Translations under genes and position numbers: made by a program | Shown: one piece after another, positions 26,766-33,481 of the stretch | Layout of the letters: the number at the start of each line of letters is the position of its first letter | How positions within the stretch are numbered: the stretch's first letter is position 1 | Assembly (NCBI GenBank): GCA_049889915.1 | Contig: JBMHCM010000063.1 | Coordinates: forward strand, 28,361-92,360 | DNA length: 64,000 nt | From: UBA8337 sp049889915 | GTDB lineage: Bacteria; Pseudomonadota; Alphaproteobacteria; RS24 | Direction: 5' to 3' | The notes under the pieces: model-generated | The model's input: only the letters and a program-made list of their open reading frames with translations | Databases searched by the model: none | Told to the model about the DNA's origin: nothing

Positions 26766-27059
26766 TTATTTGCAATAATAAGTGACGGTTTTGGTCGATT
26801 TACCAAAACTGCCAATGCCGCTGCCGCTTGATTTCGTGCTGCGCGGCACGTGGCCGTTCGGGCATGCGGCGCGCATTTTCTCTTCGCACTCATCGGTGCT
26901 GAACGGGCCCAGCTTGATGTTCGAGCAAGTCACTTCTTTCAGCTCAACGCCTTCCGGTACCGGCGGCGCCAGTTTGTTCAGCAGGTTTTCAGCAGATGAG
27001 GCGCAGGCCGATACGGACAAGGCGGCGGCCAGCGCAAACACGATAGATTTATTTATCAC
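26766..27059 (-). CDS. Small hypothetical lipoprotein
   Basis: This 97-residue protein has a lipoprotein signal (INKSIVFALAAALSVSAC, Cys19). The mature part has four further Cys residues, in EVTCSNIK, DECEEK, AACPNG and the C-terminal YYCK, suggesting two disulfides in the periplasm. The start is a GTG at 27059 with GAGGAAATT in front; a longer reading to 27188 would enter the tRNA. No family was recognised. It lies downstream of the tRNA-Gly on the same strand. Confidence 0.7.
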   Translation of the reverse strand: MINKSIVFALAAALSVSACASSAENLLNKLAPPVPEGVELKEVTCSNIKLGPFSTDECEEKMRAACPNGHVPRSTKSSGSGIGSFGKSTKTVTYYCK

Positions 27060-27160
27060 AATTTCCTCAAAGATATGTTTTACACGAGCTATTGATAAGG
27101 CGCGTTTGGTGCGCGCGCAATACAGCAAAGGGACAAACACATATTTGGGGGAAGGTTTTC

Positions 27161-27235
27161 TGGAGCGGGCTATGAGATTCGAACTCACGACCCCAACCTT
27201 GGCAAGGTTGTGCTCTACCCCTGAGCTACGCCCGC
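27161..27235 (-). tRNA. tRNA-Gly (GCC anticodon)
   Basis: On the minus strand the 75-base sequence begins GCGGGCGTAGCTCA, has the D-arm TAGCTCAGGGGTAGAGC, the anticodon stem-loop AACCTTGCCAAGGTT with anticodon GCC, the T-arm GTGAGTTCGAATCTCAT, and ends in CCCGCTCCA with encoded CCA. The acceptor stem pairs in six of seven positions, with a G-A mismatch next to the junction. It decodes GGC and GGU. Confidence 0.95.
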
Positions 27236-27280
27236 ATCACAGAAACGATGTCGCGGCCAAACGGCCAAGCAACAGGCCGT

Positions 27281-27310
27281 GTTATAGCCATAATGAGACG
27301 GCTTTGACAA
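27281..27310 (-). promoter_or_regulatory. Promoter for tRNA-Gly
   Basis: On the minus strand a -35-like TTGTCA (27310-27305) and a -10-like TATAAC (27286-27281) are spaced 18 bp apart, about 45 bases upstream of the tRNA 5' end. Confidence 0.6.
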
Positions 27311-27448
27311 GATGCCGGTTAATTATTTTGCCGATTATTTTTGCCACCGATTATTTCCCCGTTTTATTTCCGATGAACCGCGGCGATTTGGGGCTTGGCA
27401 AATGCCCGTCGACACCCCATTTTAGGGGCTAGAGAGATAGGAAAAATC

Positions 27449-28387
27449 ATGCAAGACATGCCGCCGCTTGGCGACCCGATAGCTGCCCCGCAGGCCGGTG
27501 CCGCCCCCACTGATGCGATCGTCGATGTGACCATGGAAAATTTCATGGCCGAGGTGATTGAGGCCTCGCAAGGCCACTTGGTGCTGCTTGACCTATGGGC
27601 GCCATGGTGCGGCCCGTGCAAGCAATTGACACCCAGCCTTGAAAAACTGGTCGGCCAATCAAATGGCGCGGTGCGGCTGGCCAAGATGAATATTGACGAG
27701 CATCCGGAAGTGGCGCAGCAAATGCAGGTGCAATCAATCCCGGCCGTGTTCGCCTTTAAGGGTGGCCGTCCGGTCGACGGCTTTATGGGCGCGCTGCCGG
27801 AGAGCGAACTGAAGGCATTTATTGACAAACATATGGATGGCGATTTGGGCCCGTCTGCCGCCGAGGCCCTTTTAGAAACGGCGGCCGAAATGTTGGCAGC
27901 CGGTCGATTGGATGACGCGGTGGAATGCTATCAAGCGGCGCTAGAACAAGAGCCGGAAAATCTCTCGGCGTTGGCCGGGCTGGCGCAAAGCCGCTTGGCA
28001 CAGGGCGATGTGGCGGCGGCGGCTGATGTGCTGGCCGCTGCACCGGACACCAATCATGCCGATTTGGCGGCCGCCAAAGCGGCTCTGGCTTTGGCCGAAA
28101 AAACCGCCGCCAATAGCGCCGGCGATGCTGAAAGCGAGGCCTTGCAGGCGACCATTGAGGCGGAGCCGAATAATCATCAAGCGCGGTTTGATTTGGCGCT
28201 TGCCCATCACGCGGCCGGTCGTCCCGCGCAAGCCATGGACACCTTGCTCGACAGCATTGCGTTAAAGCGCGATTGGAATGATGAAGCGGCGCGTAAACAA
28301 TTGCTGGAATTATTCGACGCCTATGGGGCGGGAGATGAGCTGGTGGTGGCTGCGCGCAAACGTCTGTCTTCCATTTTGTTCAGTTAG
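27449..28387 (+). CDS. Thioredoxin-domain protein with TPR tail (YbbN/CnoX-like)
   Basis: This 312-residue cytosolic protein has an N-terminal thioredoxin domain with an intact WCGPC site (C54 and C57) and a C-terminal helical repeat region with TPR-like units (residues about 145-310). This is the layout of YbbN/CnoX, a holdase linked to GroEL. E. coli CnoX lacks the redox pair, whereas this one keeps it. The start at 27449 follows an AGG-containing site; an upstream ATG at 27395 is possible. It leads the cluster trx-LON-Trm112. Confidence 0.88.
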   Translation: MQDMPPLGDPIAAPQAGAAPTDAIVDVTMENFMAEVIEASQGHLVLLDLWAPWCGPCKQLTPSLEKLVGQSNGAVRLAKMNIDEHPEVAQQMQVQSIPAVFAFKGGRPVDGFMGALPESELKAFIDKHMDGDLGPSAAEALLETAAEMLAAGRLDDAVECYQAALEQEPENLSALAGLAQSRLAQGDVAAAADVLAAAPDTNHADLAAAKAALALAEKTAANSAGDAESEALQATIEAEPNNHQARFDLALAHHAAGRPAQAMDTLLDSIALKRDWNDEAARKQLLELFDAYGAGDELVVAARKRLSSILFS

Positions 28388-28396
28388 GAGGCAGTG

Positions 28397-29059
28397 ATGC
28401 CGCACGCATATGACACGATTGACAGCCTGCCGGACCATATTCCGGTGTTTCCGCTCGACGGCGTTTTGTTGCTGCCGCGCGGCCATGTGCCGTTAAATAT
28501 TTTTGAGCCGCGCTATCTCGACATGTTTGAGGATGCGCTGGGCCGCGGCCGGTTTATCGGTCTCATTCAACCAGTCGATGAGGCCACACCGCCCGGCTTG
28601 GCCAAGGTCGGCTGTCTGGGCCGCATCAGCTCGTTCAGCGAAACCGATGATGGGCGAATGATTGTCTCGCTGACCGGCGTGGCACGTTTTGCCGTGGCGC
28701 AAGAGCTTGATGTGATGACACCCTATCGGCAAGTGCTGGCCGATTATCGCGCTTATGAAAGCGATATGATCGCCGATATTGGCGGGCTGGATGTCAATCG
28801 TGACGGCGTGTTGGATGTGCTGAAACGCTATCTCGATTTGAACGGCATGCAGGCCGATTGGGAAGCCATTGAGGCGTCGGGTAATGAGGCGCTGGTCAAT
28901 TCATTGTGCATTATCAGCCCCTATGGCGCACAGGAAAAACAAGCCATGTTGGAAGCAACCAGCTTGGCCGAGCGGGCTGAAATTCTCATTGCCCTGACGG
29001 AAATGGTGCTTGCACAGGCCAACCAAAGTTCCGGCGCCAATGACAATGCGATGCAATAG
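28397..29059 (+). CDS. LON substrate-binding domain protein
   Basis: This 220-residue protein contains only the N-terminal (substrate-recognition) domain of Lon protease: IPVFPLDGVLLLPRGHVPLNIFEPRYLDMF, then GCLGRISSF and TGVARFAV. It has no ATPase or protease part. AGGAGG stands 5 bases before the ATG at 28397; a GTG codon just before it is less likely. It starts 9 bp after the thioredoxin gene; this pairing is conserved in alphaproteobacteria. The role is not established. Confidence 0.88.
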   Translation: MPHAYDTIDSLPDHIPVFPLDGVLLLPRGHVPLNIFEPRYLDMFEDALGRGRFIGLIQPVDEATPPGLAKVGCLGRISSFSETDDGRMIVSLTGVARFAVAQELDVMTPYRQVLADYRAYESDMIADIGGLDVNRDGVLDVLKRYLDLNGMQADWEAIEASGNEALVNSLCIISPYGAQEKQAMLEATSLAERAEILIALTEMVLAQANQSSGANDNAMQ

Positions 29060-29082
29060 TCGCGGCCGCAAAAGTTAGGGAG

Positions 29083-29283
29083 ATGAGCATGGGTGGTGAG
29101 ACGCCAAAACGCAAACTCGATCCGGCGATTTTGGAATTGCTGGTCTGTCCGGTCAGCCATGGCCCGCTGAGCTATGACGAAGCGGCTGATGAGCTGATTT
29201 CAAAAGAGGCCAAGCTGGCTTATCCGGTACGTGACGGCATTCCCATCATGTTGCCCGACGAAGCCCGCGCGCTGGATAAATAG
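29083..29283 (+). CDS. Trm112 family protein
   Basis: This 66-residue protein matches the bacterial Trm112-like family (KLDPAILELLVCPVSHGPLSYD and YPVRDGIPIMLPDEAR). Eukaryotic Trm112 activates methyltransferases; the bacterial role is unclear. The usual second Cys of the zinc-ribbon-like motif is absent: only the Cys in VCPVSHG is seen. An alternative start is two codons later. Confidence 0.88.
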   Translation: MSMGGETPKRKLDPAILELLVCPVSHGPLSYDEAADELISKEAKLAYPVRDGIPIMLPDEARALDK

Positions 29284-29305
29284 CAAATAGATAATTGAAA
29301 TCCGC

Positions 29306-30619
29306 TTAAGCGGTAAAGCTGCGGCCGCGTAAAAGCCGCGGGGCCGGCTCGGCGGCGTCACCTTGGCGACCGTCGGCAGCGGCTTGAACCAGCCGGCGTA
29401 ATTTTGGTTGGCGTTCTTGTAGCGCCGCCATCGCCGTCAGGCCAAACCCGCCAAGCATCGGCAAGGTTTTAAACAGACCGTTCAGGCCATGGGTGGCGGT
29501 CGCCATATCGCTGGCGGCGCGCCGGCGGCAGGATGCATAAGTGCCCAGCATAGTGGCATCGCCGAACGGCAGGCCGATTTGTTGCGTGTCATATAAGGTG
29601 TCAGCCAATTGCGCGGCATCGCGCAAGGTTAAATTAAACCCCTGCCCGGCCAGCGGGTGCACCACATGGGCCGCTTCGCCGAGCAAGACCACACCGTCTT
29701 CGACAAAGTTTTCCGCTAATTGCAAATGCAAGGCCTGTTGGGCCAGCGGGCCGACCGGCTGCAATTGCCCGAAGCGGTCTTGCGTGGCAGCTTGCAATTC
29801 ATGGCTCAAAATTGCGGCCGGCACGCGGGCCAGCGCATCGGCACGGGCTTGCGGCAGGCTCCAAACCAATGCCATTTGATGGGTGTCGGGCAGGGGCAAC
29901 AGCGCCAATGGCCCGGTGGGCAGGAATATTTGCTGCGCCATTTGGCCGTGCGGCAGGCTTGACTGCAAGCGACCGACCAGCGCCGCCGCATGATAATCAT
30001 GTGCCAAAGGCTGCGCCGCCCGCCGCGCCCGCCATGGCGGGGCGCTGCGTTGTGTATCGACCAAAAGGCTAAACGGCATCACCGTGCCATCGGCCAATTG
30101 TGCTTGGCCCGGCTGTCCGGCCGCTTGCGGCAGTTCGGCATCGACCAAACGGTCAGCACAAAGCGCCAGCTCATTGTCGGCCAGTGCCGCCTCAAGCGTC
30201 GCCTGCAAAGCCCGTGATAAAGCGGCCAAGCTGACAATATCGGCCAGACTTTCGGCTTGTTTCACAGTTTCATTCGTGTCGGCATTATCGGTGTCGGCGT
30301 CTCGATCGGCACCCAGATTAGGAGAGGGGGCAAAAGCCAGTTCCGCCGCGCCAATGCTTGCTTTGTCGGCGCCATATACCTGCATATCATGCACCGGCGC
30401 GGTCGGCTTATCGAGCCGCTGCCAAACGCCGAGGCTTTCCAGCATCAGTCGCGATGACGGGCTTAAAGCAAGCACGCTTTGCCAGTCATCTTGCGGCTGA
30501 AACGGCGCTGCGGGTGGCGCCAATACCACGGGCAAACCGGCCGCCGCCAAGGCCAAAGCGGTAACAATCGCGCTATTGCCGCTGCCATTGATCAAAATAG
30601 GCGTGCTGTGCTGTGTCAT
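29306..30619 (-). CDS. UbiH/UbiF/COQ6-type FAD-dependent hydroxylase
   Basis: This 437-residue flavoprotein resembles the ubiquinone-ring hydroxylases. The FAD/NAD motif is altered: ILINGSGNSAIVTALALAAAGLPVVL instead of GxGxxG with a hydrophobic strand, and the second FAD motif reads LLGEAAHVVHPLAGQGFNLTLRD, with GEAAH for GDAAH. The target position on the ring cannot be predicted. It faces the Trm112 gene and lies in a cluster often found beside tesB and glnK-amtB in other alphaproteobacteria. Confidence 0.82.
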   Translation of the reverse strand: MTQHSTPILINGSGNSAIVTALALAAAGLPVVLAPPAAPFQPQDDWQSVLALSPSSRLMLESLGVWQRLDKPTAPVHDMQVYGADKASIGAAELAFAPSPNLGADRDADTDNADTNETVKQAESLADIVSLAALSRALQATLEAALADNELALCADRLVDAELPQAAGQPGQAQLADGTVMPFSLLVDTQRSAPPWRARRAAQPLAHDYHAAALVGRLQSSLPHGQMAQQIFLPTGPLALLPLPDTHQMALVWSLPQARADALARVPAAILSHELQAATQDRFGQLQPVGPLAQQALHLQLAENFVEDGVVLLGEAAHVVHPLAGQGFNLTLRDAAQLADTLYDTQQIGLPFGDATMLGTYASCRRRAASDMATATHGLNGLFKTLPMLGGFGLTAMAALQERQPKLRRLVQAAADGRQGDAAEPAPRLLRGRSFTA

Positions 30620-30650
30620 GCGGCGACACTGCCCGAAATGCGGCGCCCCG

Positions 30651-30710
30651 TCTAGAGAGAAGTCTAGAGAGAAGTCTGCGGGGAAGTCTGGGGGGAAGCC
30701 TCGCGGGGGC
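30651..30710. repeat. Five 12 bp tandem repeats upstream of ubiH-like and amtB
   Basis: Two identical units TCTAGAGAGAAG (30651-30662, 30663-30674) are followed by TCTGCGGGGAAG, TCTGGGGGGAAG and a degraded CCTCGCGGGGGC. They lie 31 bases in front of the ubiH-like start and about 150 bases upstream of the amtB sigma-54 promoter. They may be binding-site iterations or slippage; no known consensus was matched. Confidence 0.75.
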
Positions 30711-30859
30711 GTTAAATCGTCTGCATGGTGCCGGGGCAGTTATCATTCGAAATGCCCAAAATTTAGCCATTGTTGCGGCGGCAGATTAAAAATTAGGCAC
30801 AAAGCCTGTTTTGCCCGATGTTTTTCGGGATGTGTGGCGGTCTCCGCCCACATCTTTAT

Positions 30860-30876
30860 TTGGCACGCAAATTGCA
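30860..30876 (+). promoter_or_regulatory. Sigma-54 (RpoN) promoter of amtB
   Basis: TTGGCAC, five bases, then TTGCA matches the sigma-54 consensus TGGCAC-N5-TTGC without a mismatch. It ends 30 bases before the amtB ATG. This predicts nitrogen-regulated transcription through NtrC; no clear NtrC palindrome was recognised upstream. Confidence 0.9.
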
Positions 30877-30905
30877 TAAATGCAGCGATTTATATAGGGG
30901 TTATC

Positions 30906-32126
30906 ATGGAAACCAATCTTGTAGGCGGCGACGTCTTTTTCATCTTGATGGGCGCCATTTTGGTGTTCGCCATGCATGCCGGTTTTGCTTTTTTGGAAGT
31001 GGGCACGGTACGCAGCAAAAACCAGGTCAATGCGATGGTCAAAATCCTGTCGGATTTCGGCATTTCGACTTTGGCTTATTTCTTTATCGGCTATTCAGTG
31101 GCTTATGGTGTCGACTTCTTTTCGTCAGCCGACACGATTAGCGGCAATGCCGGCGGCGACACTTACGGTCCGCAAGGTCTGTCGCTAATCAAATTTTTCT
31201 TCCTGCTGACATTTGCTGCCGCCATTCCGGCGATTATTTCCGGCGGTATTGCCGAGCGGGCAAAATTCGTACCGCAATTGCTGGCGTCAGCGGCCATTGT
31301 GGCGCTGGTTTATCCGTTTTTTGAAGGGATGATTTGGAACGGCAATTTCGGCTTCCAAAGCTGGTTGGAAAACACTTTCGGCGCCTCTTTTCATGACTTT
31401 GCCGGTTCGGTCGTCGTGCATGGTGTCGGCGGTTGGATTGCCTTTAGTGCGGTGATTTTGCTGGGCGCCCGTTTGGGCCGCTATGGCGAAAAAGGTCGTG
31501 CCTTCCCGCCAAGTTCCATTCCATGGCTGGCGCTCGGCAGCTGGCTTTTGTGCATTGGTTGGTTCGGCTTTAATGTGGTGTCGGCGCAGTCTTTGGAAGG
31601 CGTATCCGGTCTGGTCGCCGTCAACAGCCTGATGGCGATGGTCGGTGGTTTGCTGGCGGCCCTGCTGTTCGGCAAAAACGATCCAGGCTTTGTGCATAAT
31701 GGCGCGCTGGCCGGTCTGGTCGCCGTCTGTGCCGGCTCGGATGTCATGCATCCGGCAGGCGCCTTGGTCACCGGTATTGTCGCCGGTCTGCTGTTCGTCA
31801 AAATGTTCGTCATCTGCCAAGAAAAACTGCAAATTGACGATGTATTGGGCGTATGGCCGCTGCACGGTCTGGCCGGTGCTTGGGGCGGCATTGCCTGTGG
31901 CATTTTCGGCGCTACCGCATTTGGCGGTCTCGGCGGGGTCAGCTTTGCGTCGCAGCTCATCGGCACGATTGTCGGTTGTGGTTTTGCAGCGATCGCCGGC
32001 GCGGTGGTTTATGGTGTGCTGAAGCAAACCATGGGCATTCGCTTGTCGGAAGAAGAAGAGCATATGGGTGCCGATCTGGCGATCCACAAAATTGCCGCCA
32101 ATCCGGAAACCGGTTTCGGCAATTAA
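30906..32126 (+). CDS. amtB: Ammonium transporter
   Basis: This 406-residue membrane protein is an Amt-family ammonium channel. The first pore His is H172 in FHDFAGSVVVHGVGG with D164 before it, and the second is in VWPLHGLAGAWGG. FAMHAGFAFLEVGTVRSKNQVNAMVKILSDF is typical of the first helices. Unlike E. coli AmtB it has no signal peptide; the N-terminus starts directly at the membrane. The usual partner glnK (PII) is not in the neighbourhood. Confidence 0.95.
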   Translation: METNLVGGDVFFILMGAILVFAMHAGFAFLEVGTVRSKNQVNAMVKILSDFGISTLAYFFIGYSVAYGVDFFSSADTISGNAGGDTYGPQGLSLIKFFFLLTFAAAIPAIISGGIAERAKFVPQLLASAAIVALVYPFFEGMIWNGNFGFQSWLENTFGASFHDFAGSVVVHGVGGWIAFSAVILLGARLGRYGEKGRAFPPSSIPWLALGSWLLCIGWFGFNVVSAQSLEGVSGLVAVNSLMAMVGGLLAALLFGKNDPGFVHNGALAGLVAVCAGSDVMHPAGALVTGIVAGLLFVKMFVICQEKLQIDDVLGVWPLHGLAGAWGGIACGIFGATAFGGLGGVSFASQLIGTIVGCGFAAIAGAVVYGVLKQTMGIRLSEEEEHMGADLAIHKIAANPETGFGN

Positions 32127-32170
32127 GCAGGCGCCGTCTCTGCTTTGACCCAGTGCTTTGCCCCGGCGCT

Positions 32171-32199
32171 TTGACCCGCTATCGGGGCTGCGCTAGGGT
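32171..32199 (+). promoter_or_regulatory. Possible promoter upstream of the dapC-like gene
   Basis: TTGACC (32171-32176) and TAGGGT (32194-32199) are spaced 17 bp apart. The -10 is poor. If real, transcripts would start just in front of the strong hairpin at 32224-32262. Confidence 0.35.
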
Positions 32200-32223
32200 G
32201 GAAGCGGCTGATTCGAACAAGAC

Positions 32224-32262
32224 CCGGGCGGGGCTGTCATAGGCCCCGCCCGGTTTTCTTTT
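32224..32262 (+). terminator. Strong Rho-independent terminator between amtB and dapC-like gene
   Basis: CCGGGCGGGGC and GCCCCGCCCGG form a perfect 11 bp stem (32224-32234, 32243-32253) with an 8-base loop, followed by TTTTCTTTT. It ends amtB transcription. Its last T residues overlap the ribosome site (GGAG) of the next gene, so it may also act as an attenuator for that gene. Confidence 0.9.
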
Positions 32263-32272
32263 GGAGACCAAT

Positions 32273-33481
32273 ATGCAAACCGGGCCCTTTGACGCCCTTC
32301 CGGCTTCCCCTTTCGCCCGCTTGCGCCGCTTGCTGGAGCCGCTGACGCCACCTGCCGGCGAGACGGTCTCTCTGGCTTTAGGTGAACCGCAACACGCGCC
32401 GCCTGGGTTTGCCATGGAGGCCTTGCGCCACGCCGCGGCAGCTGATTACGGTCGCTATCCGCCGATTGGCGGCACGGATGAATGGCAAAAAGCGGCGCGT
32501 CATTGGTTGACCGAACGGTTTGCGCTGTCGGCAGGTTTGTTGGCCGAAGAGACACAAGTGCTGCCGCTATCGGGCACCCGCGAAGGGTTGTTTTTGGCTG
32601 CCCAATTGGCGCCACAAAAATCTGATGGTCTGATGGCCATGCCTAATCCGTTTTACCAAGTCTATGCCAGCGCGGCGGTGGCGGCCGGTGCCACGCCGGT
32701 TTATCTTGATGCGCCGCAAGAAGCCGGTTTCTTGCCCGACCTCGGCGCGTTGTCAGCGGATGTGCTGACCCGCTTGCGGGCGCTTTATTTGTGCAGCCCA
32801 GCCAACCCGCAAGGGGCGATCGCCTCAGAAGCCTATTTGCAATCGGCTTACCAACTGGCCAAACAGCATGATTTTTTGCTGCTGGTCGATGAGTGCTATA
32901 GCGAGATATATGACGCCGCACCGCCGCCCTCCATGTTGCAAATCATCGATGCGGCGCAAGACGCTGATGCGCCGGTGCTGGTGTTCCACTCTTTGTCAAA
33001 ACGCTCAAACCTCGCCGGTCTGCGCTCCGGCTTGGTGACCGGCGGCCGCAGTGCCATAGCGGCGTTTCATAAATTACGCATGGTGGCCGGGCCGCAAACT
33101 CCATTGCCCAGTTTGCAGGCCGCCGCTTTGGCTTGGGCCGATACGGCGCATGTCGCCGACAATCGCGCGCTGTATCGCCGGAAAATCGATTTGGCTGAAC
33201 AGATATTCGCCGACAGCTATGGTTTTTATCGCCCGGAAGGTGGGTTTTTCCTCTGGCTGCGGGTTGGCGATGGCGAAAAAGCGGCGGCGCATTTATGGCG
33301 TCATGCCGGTTTGCGGGTGCTGCCCGGCGCCTATCTGACGCAAGACACTGCCGCTGGCAATATCGGCGCACCCTATATTCGCGTCGCGTTGGTTGCCGGT
33401 TTGGAAGATTTGCAAGCGGCCCTGCCGCGCCTTAAACAAGCGCTTGATGAAGGCGGTTTTGCTGATGAGGCGGCGGCATGA
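32273..33481 (+). CDS. Succinyldiaminopimelate aminotransferase-like PLP enzyme (DapC type)
   Basis: This 402-residue class I/II aminotransferase has the PLP lysine in SLSKRSNLAGLRSG, LGEPQHAPP near the N-terminus, and PNPFYQVY with LCSPANPQG as substrate and cofactor segments. The group is usually annotated DapC in alphaproteobacteria, converting N-succinyl-2-amino-6-ketopimelate in lysine and peptidoglycan synthesis; the exact substrate is inferred. It overlaps ftsK by 4 bp, as in rhizobia where amtB, an aminotransferase, ftsK, lolA and xth follow each other. Confidence 0.82.
   Translation: MQTGPFDALPASPFARLRRLLEPLTPPAGETVSLALGEPQHAPPGFAMEALRHAAAADYGRYPPIGGTDEWQKAARHWLTERFALSAGLLAEETQVLPLSGTREGLFLAAQLAPQKSDGLMAMPNPFYQVYASAAVAAGATPVYLDAPQEAGFLPDLGALSADVLTRLRALYLCSPANPQGAIASEAYLQSAYQLAKQHDFLLLVDECYSEIYDAAPPPSMLQIIDAAQDADAPVLVFHSLSKRSNLAGLRSGLVTGGRSAIAAFHKLRMVAGPQTPLPSLQAAALAWADTAHVADNRALYRRKIDLAEQIFADSYGFYRPEGGFFLWLRVGDGEKAAAHLWRHAGLRVLPGAYLTQDTAAGNIGAPYIRVALVAGLEDLQAALPRLKQALDEGGFADEAAA

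Noticed and set aside
30711..30859. NtrC binding palindrome upstream of the amtB sigma-54 promoter
   Set aside because: Only a loose TGC...GCA arrangement around the GGTGCC near 30729 was seen, too weak to list as a site.
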